Shown here: positions 1 through 8,000 of the stretch, piece after piece | Layout of the letters: each line of letters begins with the position of its first letter | How positions within the stretch are numbered: position 1 is the first letter of the stretch | From: Candidatus Thalassarchaeaceae archaeon | Lineage (GTDB): Archaea > Thermoplasmatota > Poseidoniia > Poseidoniales > Thalassarchaeaceae | Direction of reading: 5' to 3' | DNA length: 24,659 nucleotides | NCBI GenBank assembly: GCA_030745885.1 | Contig: JASLNR010000046.1 | Span: forward strand, 1 to 24,659 | The notes under the pieces: model-generated | Seen by the model: only the letters and a program-made list of their open reading frames with translations | The model's database searches: none | What the model was told of the DNA's origin: nothing | Made by a program: the position numbers and the translations under genes

Positions 1-702
1 CCCACTGCTTTCGGCCTGCTGGTTGACCGTGGGGCAGCGCTGGACAACATCGAGGGAATAATACGCAAGGCCTCCGGGAACGATATTTTCGTCTGCCTCG
101 ACATGGAAGACAGTAGAGTCACCCAGGCCACCATTGACGTCCTCCTCTCCATGCACGAGCGCGGCCTCTCAAACGTCGGGATGGCCATTCAGGGCAGGCT
201 GCATCGGACGTTGGGGGACATCTCGGCGATATGCGACTCCCTAGGTCCGAATGCCGATCTGAGGGTATGTAAGGGAATCTATCTAGAGCCGCCGGACATC
301 TCTCAAACTGACTACAAGAGCATTGTTAGGGCCACCAACGATGCCGTTGACGCGGCAATTGAAGGCGGGGCCTACGTCGCAATCGCATCTCATGACGACC
401 CGGTGATCAAACACTCCTTGCAGTCTATTTCCTCGGCCGGTATGGGCCCGGGAATCCATGACCCTCGCCCGGATGCCCCCACGAGGGGGGCCGGCAAGGG
501 TCCTGGTTACGAGTTCCAATTCCTCCTCGGGGTCCGGGGAGACGTGAGAAGGTCCCTGGCGATGAAGGGCCACAGGACTCGCGTATACCTCCCATATGGG
601 ATTCGCTGGTATGAGTACAGCATGCGCAGGCTGAGGGAGAATCCTGAGGTTGCAATCCACATCACCAAGGCCTTGCTATTGCCATGGACAAACCGAAGAT
701 AG
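1..702 (+). CDS. Proline dehydrogenase, 3' part (5' end outside window)
   Basis: Oxidises L-proline to 1-pyrroline-5-carboxylate with FAD, the first step of proline catabolism. The reading frame is open from base 1, so the gene begins upstream; the ATG at 103 is internal. Visible family motifs are PTAFGL near the first bases, VCLDMED around 93-113, a VCKGIYLEPP segment (the R/K-C-K-G strand of the beta-alpha barrel), EFQFLLGVR, and the C-terminal signature RVYLPYGIRWYEYSMRRLRENP, whose paired arginines bind the proline carboxylate in characterised PRODHs. The order and spacing match the C-terminal half of a stand-alone PRODH; no aldehyde dehydrogenase domain follows before the stop, so it is not a PutA fusion at this end. 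The stop codon directly touches the stop codon of the convergent zinc-finger gene. The family is certain; the N-terminal third cannot be judged. Confidence 0.93.
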   Translation, partial: PTAFGLLVDRGAALDNIEGIIRKASGNDIFVCLDMEDSRVTQATIDVLLSMHERGLSNVGMAIQGRLHRTLGDISAICDSLGPNADLRVCKGIYLEPPDISQTDYKSIVRATNDAVDAAIEGGAYVAIASHDDPVIKHSLQSISSAGMGPGIHDPRPDAPTRGAGKGPGYEFQFLLGVRGDVRRSLAMKGHRTRVYLPYGIRWYEYSMRRLRENPEVAIHITKALLLPWTNRR

Positions 703-1365
703 TCACCACTCCGGAGGTTGCAAGTAGATTCTGCGGACTTCGCCAGCCGTCCTGCTGCCCGTCAGTGTCCGCCCCCCTCCTGTGTGCAGCCCCCTTATTC
801 TCCAATTCTTGCCATCGACGACCATTATAGAGCCACAGGAGAAGACCCTGTCTGGCTCGCATTCAATTTTCGTCGCCTTACTGGTTTCCCCATGGTTCAT
901 AGTAATCCGAACAATTGACCGGTCTACCCTCTTAGCCCACATGGCATTGATCTCAATGGCCCCAAGGCTCGTCGCAGGTCTTGAATTCGAGCCATCAATC
1001 CTAGTTACGCACCAGGTCATACCGCCGTGCTCGAACAGGTCTCCCAATGCAATCTTCTCGTCATCATCGACTTCAATTGCTGCCGACACGCTCTCGCGAC
1101 CGTCCGATAGCGTTGCTTTGATCTGGATGGCCCGTGGCGGTCTAACCTGCAAGGTATGGATGTTCTCGCAGTTCAGGCATCTTACCAGAAAATCCTCTCC
1201 CTTTCCTTTACTATTCCTCCTGATGACCTCGTGCTCGGATTGCCCTAGGCACTCTGGACAAATCGCAATCGCCTCCACTGGGAAACCCTCATCCTGCACA
1301 TCTCGGCGGGAAACGCTAGCGACTTGAATCCATCCTAGGGGCGACAATTGAAGAGAGATGCGCAT
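703..1365 (-). CDS. HVO_0476-type zinc-finger protein
   Basis: A 220-residue archaeal protein resembling the HVO_0476 family, whose function is not established. The N-terminal part has a zinc-ribbon-like pattern: CPEC at residues 36-39, His45, then CLNC at 63-66 with His70. The rest is predicted beta-rich and has the TLSDGRES and DGKNWRIRG segments that such proteins share. The start is uncertain. The ATG at 1365 leaves only 11 bp to the divergent methyltransferase start, while an in-frame GTG at 1278 (Val30) would begin the protein six residues before the first Cys pair and free about 100 bp for promoters. The whole open frame is given here. The stop abuts the proline dehydrogenase stop with no spacer. 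A nucleic-acid-binding role is possible, but only from the zinc ribbon. Confidence 0.8.
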   Translation of the reverse strand: MRISLQLSPLGWIQVASVSRRDVQDEGFPVEAIAICPECLGQSEHEVIRRNSKGKGEDFLVRCLNCENIHTLQVRPPRAIQIKATLSDGRESVSAAIEVDDDEKIALGDLFEHGGMTWCVTRIDGSNSRPATSLGAIEINAMWAKRVDRSIVRITMNHGETSKATKIECEPDRVFSCGSIMVVDGKNWRIRGLHTGGGRTLTGSRTAGEVRRIYLQPPEW

Positions 1366-1376
1366 GAGAGGCGCTC

Positions 1377-2177
1377 GTGAGCGGGGAGAAGAGGGCGATG
1401 GGGCTGCCTCAGATGTCTGAGCGTGAGATGCTACTAAGGCTATTGTCGGAAGATGAGGAGAGGAGCCAGGATGAACCTGCGATAGCTGCCAGCATCGGGG
1501 AGCAGATGCTGCACATGAACCTCATTCCACTGCCGAGATCATTGAGGGCGAGAATAAGGGATGCTTGCTCAAGGAAACCCACTAGGAACGCCATTCTCAT
1601 TGGGGGGGGAATCGGGCATTTGGCGGCATGGATGCTTGACTTGTGGTGCGGACCTCCCGATGGATCTGGGTTGGGGACCAGTCACAGGCCAATCACTTTC
1701 AGGATAGTTGAGCCGGGCACTAGGTTTGGCGTTGTCATCGACCGTTTAATCAGAAGGTACGAAGCAGAATCATGGACGCAGGTCATCCCATTGCCGTGGC
1801 TCGAGGTCAGTGCTGAGGCTGCCTCGTGGAAGGCGGCAAGTGCGGCTCTGCCTGAGACGGCTCAACAGACGCTCCTGCCAATGCCCCCTGATCTTGTGGT
1901 TATCGATCTCCCGGAGGAAGATCGGGCCACCGCTGCTGCTTCGGCCTTCGAGATGATGGCACCCGGTGGAGTTGTCCTAGTGCTGGAGCCGGAGGTCCCA
2001 ACAGGTGATGTCGGCACACCTCAAGAGGGCGAGGATCCCACTCCAGCACAGTCCAAGGTCAGATCTTTCAACAGTTGGATCAAGTTGATCAAGCATGTCG
2101 ACGAGAATCATGCCTTGGGTTTCGCCGAACTCACCGGAGGCACACTAGTCGCCTTATTGAGAACCGATTCAGAATGA
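1377..2177 (+). CDS. Rossmann-fold protein, probable class I SAM methyltransferase
   Basis: A 266-residue soluble protein. A glycine-rich loop ILIGGGIG at residues 73-80 follows a beta strand. An acidic residue ends the next strand (FRIVEPG, Glu112). Then come DLVVIDLPE at 172-180 and MMAPGGVVLVLE at 193-204. This order (motif I, acidic strand 2, motif IV, PGG hairpin) is that of class I S-adenosylmethionine methyltransferases, closest in style to small-molecule O-methyltransferases. The substrate cannot be read from the sequence. The ORF starts at GTG 1377; an in-frame stop at 1365-1367 excludes anything further upstream, and ATG 1398 is an alternative start. The first 60 residues are charged and helical, without a signal peptide. 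The last 70 bp overlap the 3' end of the convergent protease gene. A catalytically dead Rossmann protein is possible. Confidence 0.68.
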   Translation: MSGEKRAMGLPQMSEREMLLRLLSEDEERSQDEPAIAASIGEQMLHMNLIPLPRSLRARIRDACSRKPTRNAILIGGGIGHLAAWMLDLWCGPPDGSGLGTSHRPITFRIVEPGTRFGVVIDRLIRRYEAESWTQVIPLPWLEVSAEAASWKAASAALPETAQQTLLPMPPDLVVIDLPEEDRATAAASAFEMMAPGGVVLVLEPEVPTGDVGTPQEGEDPTPAQSKVRSFNSWIKLIKHVDENHALGFAELTGGTLVALLRTDSE

Positions 2178-3397
2178 AACGAGGCAGCATACATGAGCCC
2201 ATCTCCCGCCCGCGGATTGTCCTCAGTGACGCCTGCCTCCGGTTCCCCCGTCGAGCCAATTAGTAGGTCGACCCTCAAGTGCCCATAGCCATAGTGGTCG
2301 TCGTGCTCTGATTGCCCCCCCTTCATCTGCGAGTTCTCCATTATCAACGACTTGACGTTCTGAATGGCCGTCCTGCCTTGCGAGTTCTCTCTCTGCAAGT
2401 CGATATCGTGTTCCAGCAGCAGGGCAATCGCACCGCTCATCCACGCCGTCGCAGCAGAGGTTCCGCTTGACCACCCCCACCAGGCCTCGTTGCCGACCCC
2501 CGTAGCCATCAGGACGGGAACCTCATGCCCCGGAGCAACGACCTCTGGCTTCATGTCGGGATCTTCACGGGGTAGGATCGGATTTGGCCATAGTCTGCCA
2601 TTGTTGTCTCCCTTGGAACTCCCAGTCCAAATGCCCCCATCCCTGGTGATTCCACCAACGCAGATGACGTCCTCCACTGATCCTGGCGATTCGACGTCCC
2701 CATCATCATCCTGACCGTCATTTCCCGCTGCCGCAATCACAAAAACGCCATTGTCGAGGGCGTCCTCTACGGACTGCTCTAGGGAATCAGTAGTGAAGAA
2801 CCCAGAACCAACCCCCTGGTCCCCTCCAAGGCTGAGTGAGATTATGTCAGCACCTTCCTCGACGCACCAATCGACCGATTCAGAGACGTATTGGTCGCTC
2901 CCCACTCCATCTTCATCAATGGCCTTGGCGACTAGCAACCCAACCCCTTTTGCTCCTCCATCGAAGCTGCCGTCGGCCACGATAATACCCGCCATCGCCG
3001 TACCGTGCCCCTCGTCGTCATAGGGTTCTGCTGCTTGGTTGACAGCATCCCTCCAACCAAGCAGTACGATGTGATCCAGATCTGGGTGGCCTAGATCGAC
3101 TCCTGAGTCAACCACGCACATCACAACCCCACTGCCGTCTAAGTTACCGACATCGTTCATCCCCGTCAACTCACGATACTCGTCCTCCCAAGCTAGCAAT
3201 GCCGCGGGAGGCCCTCCTAGTAATACTCCATCAGACTCTGCCCAGAGATACAGGATTCCCAACGCGGAAGCGAGCAACAGAACAAGAGCCACGCTGACAA
3301 CGATCACCGTACCTAGTGCGCCGTCCAACAAAGGCTGGCCCCCCTCGGAAGCCTCTTGCGCCTCATTGAGACCAGGGTCGTCGTACTGTTCGGCCAT
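2108..3397 (-). CDS. Membrane-anchored S8 family (subtilisin-like) serine protease
   Basis: A 429-residue endopeptidase. The catalytic triad is visible: Asp97 in VVDSGVDLGHPDLD, His131 in DDEGHGTAMAG, Ser314 in SSGTSAATAWMSG, plus the oxyanion Asn226 in IAAAGNDG. One strongly hydrophobic segment, about residues 28-51, should act as an uncleaved anchor with the catalytic domain outside. The catalytic domain starts about 40 residues after the anchor, leaving no room for a typical I9 propeptide. The usual Pro after the catalytic Ser motif (GTSxATP) is Ala here. The start was set at ATG 3397 because a GGAGG Shine-Dalgarno sequence lies five bases upstream; the frame also allows TTG 3409. The final ~47 residues lie past the catalytic core, and the 3' end overlaps the methyltransferase gene by 70 bp. 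It lies 62 bp downstream of the six-helix gene and may be cotranscribed. A role in degrading extracellular protein is inferred. Confidence 0.92.
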   Translation of the reverse strand: MAEQYDDPGLNEAQEASEGGQPLLDGALGTVIVVSVALVLLLASALGILYLWAESDGVLLGGPPAALLAWEDEYRELTGMNDVGNLDGSGVVMCVVDSGVDLGHPDLDHIVLLGWRDAVNQAAEPYDDEGHGTAMAGIIVADGSFDGGAKGVGLLVAKAIDEDGVGSDQYVSESVDWCVEEGADIISLSLGGDQGVGSGFFTTDSLEQSVEDALDNGVFVIAAAGNDGQDDDGDVESPGSVEDVICVGGITRDGGIWTGSSKGDNNGRLWPNPILPREDPDMKPEVVAPGHEVPVLMATGVGNEAWWGWSSGTSAATAWMSGAIALLLEHDIDLQRENSQGRTAIQNVKSLIMENSQMKGGQSEHDDHYGYGHLRVDLLIGSTGEPEAGVTEDNPRAGDGLMYAASFHSESVLNKATSVPPVSSAKPKA

Positions 3398-3400
3398 CTC

Positions 3401-3407
3401 CCCCTCC
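3401..3407 (-). promoter_or_regulatory. Shine-Dalgarno site of the S8 protease gene
   Basis: On the minus strand the sequence GGAGGGG precedes ATG 3397, with five bases between GGAGG and the start codon. This decides the start in favour of ATG 3397 over the in-frame TTG at 3409. It is the clearest ribosome-binding site in the window; the giant surface protein gene instead has a TATA-like box so near its ATG that a leaderless mRNA is likely. Confidence 0.6.
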
Positions 3408-3459
3408 AACAGAATAATCCTATCTGAATTCCTTCAACAGAAGAGCCCTTTGTCGAACT

Positions 3460-4617
3460 TCACCACGCTTCGACCCTGCCAAAGTGACTTCCCACTGGGG
3501 TGCTAGAACCGCAATTCGAACAGACGACCCTAGTTGGAATCTTCGTTTCGCATTTGTCGCAGACGGCTCCCGGCTGACCCGAACCCAGGCAATCCTCTGC
3601 GGTGCATGGGACTTGGACCCCTCTCTTGGCCGATCGAATTGCAGCCGTCTCCTGATTACAAACTGGGCACTTGCCCTGCTCATCGCTAATCTGGGCCACA
3701 CTTTCACCAGCCACTTCCCTCGCCCTGAATGTCTGTATCCTGTCCTCGGCACCGCCCAGCATGAACTGTGGGAACCAGAGGATGTTAAGGAACACGATGA
3801 CGGAAAGTATGCCTGTCAGGGCGTATGTTCCTACTAGTAGGTAGCTTAGATCAAGGTCTCCGGGACTGGGTGAGATTGCGTGCGATCCGGACCAAGAACT
3901 GATGTTCAATAGCACCATCCATAATGCTAAGCCGGTGCTCCAGGCCCTGAGGCTGTGATCTTTCCAGGCCCTTTCGAAGACTCTTGGATCAGGGTGAGAA
4001 TGCCTCTCTTGAACATGAATGTCCCGGGTTTCTACAACAGCCCGATGGACAACGAAAACCACTAGGAAGAGCAAGACCAAATTCACGACGATGACCCAAA
4101 CCCACTGTGCTGCTTCGGCACCAAATGGGAAATCAGGGGTTTCAGAGTGAGCCTTGAGATGGCCTCCTTGCACTAAGGCTACCCCAATCAGCAGGTATAC
4201 CATATTCTCCCTCATTATCGGGTATCTCATCCACAACATCGCAAGCATCGCAATCCAGCAGATGACCGATAGGAGGGCAAGGATGAGGGCGGAGTCACCC
4301 ATGTGAAGGAAGCCGCTGTCTTGTCCAAAGATTCCCGATCTGTTGTAGTCACCTCCACCAGAGAGCTCACCTATGCCAAGATCCCACGCGCCTAGCACGT
4401 AGCCGAAGATTGCGATTACGAACATAATCGACTCGTCGGTGCCCCAGTACCTTCGCGTAAGGCTGGTGTGGTAGGCGCACTCGGTCACAAGCCCGTCTAG
4501 GGGACTCAGTCTGTTACTGATTATCGAGAGGGTTTGGTTGGGGGGGAAGTCACTTAGCCGGGGCATTTCATGGGAGGGTGTCTGAACATCCGATTCCCCC
4601 CCTACCTCCTCTTGCAT
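3460..4617 (-). CDS. Six-helix membrane protein with C-terminal zinc ribbons, function unknown
   Basis: 385 residues from the ATG at 4617. Predicted membrane helices lie at about residues 63-80, 109-130, 138-152, 171-191, 226-241 and 259-281. The polar C-terminal region has two four-cysteine sets: Cys317, 320, 338, 343 (CPVC...CTAEDC) and Cys353, 356, 366, 369 (CDKC...CSNC), spaced like tandem zinc ribbons and probably cytoplasmic. I do not recognise the family. The open frame runs upstream to 4815, but that part crosses the tRNA-Ser gene. The realistic starts are ATG 4671, with an AT-rich stretch about 20 bases upstream on the minus strand, or ATG 4617; neither has a clear ribosome-binding site. 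The protease gene follows 62 bp downstream on the same strand. A His-rich loop (VQERHSHPD, about 202-210) joins helices 4 and 5. Confidence 0.72.
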   Translation of the reverse strand: MQEEVGGESDVQTPSHEMPRLSDFPPNQTLSIISNRLSPLDGLVTECAYHTSLTRRYWGTDESIMFVIAIFGYVLGAWDLGIGELSGGGDYNRSGIFGQDSGFLHMGDSALILALLSVICWIAMLAMLWMRYPIMRENMVYLLIGVALVQGGHLKAHSETPDFPFGAEAAQWVWVIVVNLVLLFLVVFVVHRAVVETRDIHVQERHSHPDPRVFERAWKDHSLRAWSTGLALWMVLLNISSWSGSHAISPSPGDLDLSYLLVGTYALTGILSVIVFLNILWFPQFMLGGAEDRIQTFRAREVAGESVAQISDEQGKCPVCNQETAAIRSAKRGVQVPCTAEDCLGSGQPGAVCDKCETKIPTRVVCSNCGSSTPVGSHFGRVEAW

Positions 4618-4694
4618 ATTGCTTGAGGGGCAAGCACACCGAATAAGTCCCGCGCCGACTAGATTCTCCATACGTCGAAACTCTGGGATAATTA

Positions 4695-4781
4695 TGGCGC
4701 CGAGGGCGAGATTTGAACTCGCGCGGGAAAGATCCCACGGGCTTTCCAGGCCCGCGCAATACCGGGCTATGCGACCTCGGC
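4695..4781 (-). tRNA. tRNA-Ser (anticodon GGA)
   Basis: Read on the minus strand, an 87-nt cloverleaf. The acceptor stem is GCCGAGG with CCTCGGC, the anticodon stem CGGGC with GCCCG around loop CTGGAAA (anticodon GGA), and the T arm GCGAG-TTCAAAT-CTCGC. A long variable arm of about 15 nt, with GGGA/TCCC pairing, is the class II feature expected of serine tRNA. The discriminator is G and CCA is encoded (4695-4697). No intron. It is transcribed away from the tRNA-Thr gene 107 bp away and towards the six-helix membrane protein gene. Confidence 0.96.
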
Positions 4782-4855
4782 TCGGTGAGCCCAACCGTCT
4801 CCCGGTTTTCACCATGACGTTCGCGGCGTGGAAATGGACGGTGAACGCCCGCCAC

Positions 4856-4864
4856 GATTATACA
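4856..4864 (+). promoter_or_regulatory. TATA-like box of the tRNA-Thr gene
   Basis: GATTATACA lies in a GC-rich spacer and its TTATA core is centred about 29 bases before the first base of the tRNA-Thr gene. This is near the position expected for an archaeal TATA box. No equally clear box was seen for the divergent tRNA-Ser gene. Confidence 0.5.
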
Positions 4865-4888
4865 GGCCACACCGGACAGCGCTGCGCC

Positions 4889-4963
4889 GCCACTGTGGCT
4901 TAGAGGTATAGCGTCGCCTTGGTAAGGCGAAGGTCGGGGGTTCGATTCCCCCCAGTGGCTCCA
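4889..4963 (+). tRNA. tRNA-Thr (anticodon GGT)
   Basis: A 75-nt cloverleaf. The acceptor stem is GCCACTG with CAGTGGC, the D arm has GC/GC ends around TTAGAGGTATA, the anticodon stem is TCGCC with GGCGA around TTGGTAA (anticodon GGT), and the T arm is GGGGG-TTCGATT-CCCCC. The discriminator is T, as expected for archaeal threonine tRNA, and CCA is encoded at 4961-4963. No intron. It lies 56 bp before the giant surface protein gene on the same strand. Confidence 0.96.
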
Positions 4964-4991
4964 CCGACCTCCGGATTTCTGACACCTGACA

Positions 4992-5001
4992 GATTAATTG
5001 A
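4992..5001 (+). promoter_or_regulatory. Probable promoter (TATA-like) of the giant surface protein gene
   Basis: The AT-rich stretch GATTAATTGA, in otherwise GC-rich DNA, has its TTAATT core centred about 23 bases before ATG 5020. Archaeal TATA boxes usually sit about 26 bases before the transcription start, so the mRNA would start at or next to the start codon. A leaderless transcript is the simplest reading, and no Shine-Dalgarno sequence is seen. Confidence 0.5.
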
Positions 5002-5019
5002 TAACTCAACCGAGCGCCA

Positions 5020-8000
5020 ATGCGCGTTATGCCCACCAACCGTAGCAGACTCGCCGGAGCACTAACCCTCCTGATGATCTTGGCCCCCCTCACCAGTGCC
5101 GGCGTATCCCAATGGGCCGGCCCCGCAGTAGTCAGTAGCGATGGGGACGCTACAGTTGTGACTGGATTCAGGCTTCCCGGAAACTCGACAGTCATGGATG
5201 GGTGGCTCCATGTCACAAATGCCCCTTTGTCGACTTCAACCGACTCTGGCATCGTGTGGGACGAGATCGATTTCGACTCCGGCTACATGCTGGGGTCTGA
5301 GTTGAACCATGACGGGTATCTGGTTCTTCAGGACGATGGCTCCCGGTCGAACATCAGCGACTTCGACGTCGGCGAAATCCAAGTGAGTCTGAACTCTGCA
5401 TACAAGTTCTCACCGGGTTGGAGGCGTGTGTTCGTCGAAATCGAGGGAGCAAACCTCTCTGGCTGTAACGGGGGCGGTGGCACTTACGTCAGTCATGGAT
5501 TCGACGATGACTTCGACCAGTCACTCGACGAAGAAGAAATTGTTGAGACCCTAAACTTCTGCGATACATTTGCTAACGGGGACATCGTCACGGCGCTGAC
5601 AATCAATAGTTCAGGTGACGGCTATGCCCCAGGGAACCTGTCAGGGCAATCTGCAGAAGGGGACAGCGGTTTCGGATTCTCCGGATCCTACATCATCAGC
5701 TCGGGCATAGAGAGCATCACCGTCGATGACGGCGGCTCTAACTACGATGTTTCCGACACCGTTTTGATTCAATGCCAGGCTCCCTGCGGATCCGGCGCTG
5801 CGGCATCTATCGCCTCCGTTGACAGCAACGGCACGATCCTCTCGGTTACGATGGATGACCCTGGATCGGGATACACTCCCGACGACACCATCGCCATTGG
5901 GATCCAATCCTCTGGGAGTGGCGCGTCGCTCTCCGAGCAACTCGGGTCGACCGGCCCCGTACACTCGACCGAGATAGCCGATGGAGGCAGTAACTACACG
6001 TCCGCCCCTACCATCCTAATAAGTGACTCAAATGGCTCGGGAGGGCTGATTACAGCAACTCTTGGTGCATATTACGAGTATCAGGTCGACATCACATCCG
6101 TTTCTGCTGGGGATAATTGCCCAGTGGCGGGTTACAAGGTCACTTACGGCCTCGATATGAACGGGAATCGGAACCTCGACTCCTCTGAGATTGAGGACTC
6201 CTCATACATTTGCCACCAATCGAAGACTTGGCAAGCGACTACCTTCACAGACCTCAATGGCACAATTTACGGGGACGAGCAGACCTTGTCTCACGGCGTT
6301 GTGCCCTCTTCCTCATACCAAGGCGTCGTATCCGCCGGAACCCTTCCCGGCAGTCCGGTCCCAGCGGGAACCGAGAGTTACTTGCTCATCCCCTCCGTCT
6401 CAGTCCCTAATGCGGACTACATCAACGGTTACCATCTCAAATTCCACCATTGGTACCACCTGGACAGCAACGCCTCCGGCGGTGGCGATGGGGCTTGGGT
6501 GGAGTACAGAATCGAATCTCAGGGGGAGTGGGGCAACTGGACTTACATCGAGCCTGAGGGGGGATATCCGAGCACGATGTCCACAGAAGCTCCGACGCCC
6601 AACGGCGCTACCTCCTCCCCCGTCCCCGTCTTCGCCTCCCCGACCTACAGCGGATGGGTGGAGAGCAACATCTCCCTCTCGTCCATCGGGGGGATCGAGA
6701 ACGCCGATGAACTACAGTTCAGGTTCCACATATGGACGCACCCAAACGCCTCCAACGAGAGGCCCGGCTGGTTCTTGGATGACATCAGGTTCAACAACGA
6801 CGGGGTCTACGTGGGTATGTGGCACCACGGTTGCTTCACAATGACGTCCCCATCGTGCCTATACTCGGCCGATGCCTATGGGTCACTGGAGCGCACCATC
6901 GATCTCAGCGGGACCAATTCAACTTCGAAGATCGAGGTCGACATGGAGTGGGATCTCGAAGGATCATCTTCTGACAATGCCTGTGTGGAAATCTCGCTGG
7001 GCAGTGGATGGGCGGACATCTCATCATCGACCAGCGACACGACTTCGGACTGCTCTGCGAGGTCTGGCCCGATCCCCGGCAACGGGTACACCGCAGCTAA
7101 CGGGCAATCCTACAACGACCAGAGCTACGACTTTAGGACGGTCTCTCTGGACATCCCGGACGGTTTCCTGAACCAGTCCTCCGTGGACTTCCGGATAGTA
7201 GTCGACACCTCCACCTACACGAACTACGGGGGCAGCCTACCCGCCGATACCAGAGAGGGCCTGTCGGTGTCTGAGATCAGGGTCGTTGACTATGACGGCA
7301 ACATCCTCTTTCTGGATGGAATCGAAAATTCCACGACAATGAGTCATTCGGGTCTACCTGATGCCCAAGGAAACCCGTCGCCCGACGATTGGGGATTCTA
7401 CTCCATACTGAGGGGGCAGCAGAGCATTTCGAGGACCTTCGAGGATGCCACCGCGAACTCGCCGACCGTCAGCGATGCGGACGGTTGGTCACGATCCACC
7501 TCGATGAACTCAGGCTCCTGTACCAATGACAAGTGCAAATTCACGCTCAACAAGGTGTCACAGAACTCCGGACCCCCCTCCGCGTCCACCTTCCCGTACG
7601 TCTATGGCATTGGGTTCTCGGGGAACTACGCGACCTATATCGACGAGGCAAATTTAGTCTCGCCCTGGTATGATATCCCCACGAACGGCACGGCCTACTT
7701 CACCTTCGACCACTGGTCCTGCTCAGAGGTCAGCTGGGACGGGGGAGCCGTCTTCATTAAGGTCAACAGTGGTTCTTGGCAGCACTTTGACCCCGGGAAC
7801 TGGTACACGAGCAATATCTACACAGGCGCGGGCCACAATCTCGCCGGCATGAGCGCCTTCGGGACAAACCACTGCACTGGAACTGCTTCTAGCGGATCTT
7901 GGACATCGAGCAGCGGCATGACCAAAATGGTCGCCAGCCTGGCAAACTACAGGAACGACTCTGTCAAGTTCAAGTTCGCATTCGGCTCGGACGCGATTTG

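Noticed and set aside
782..1327. 181-codon plus-strand frame opposite the zinc-finger gene
   Set aside because: The minus-strand protein has the paired CxxC pattern of an archaeal family. The plus-strand frame is a Ser/Pro-rich shadow.
4618..4815. N-terminal extension of the six-helix protein
   Set aside because: It runs through the tRNA-Ser gene. Only ATG 4671 and ATG 4617 are realistic; the former could still be right.
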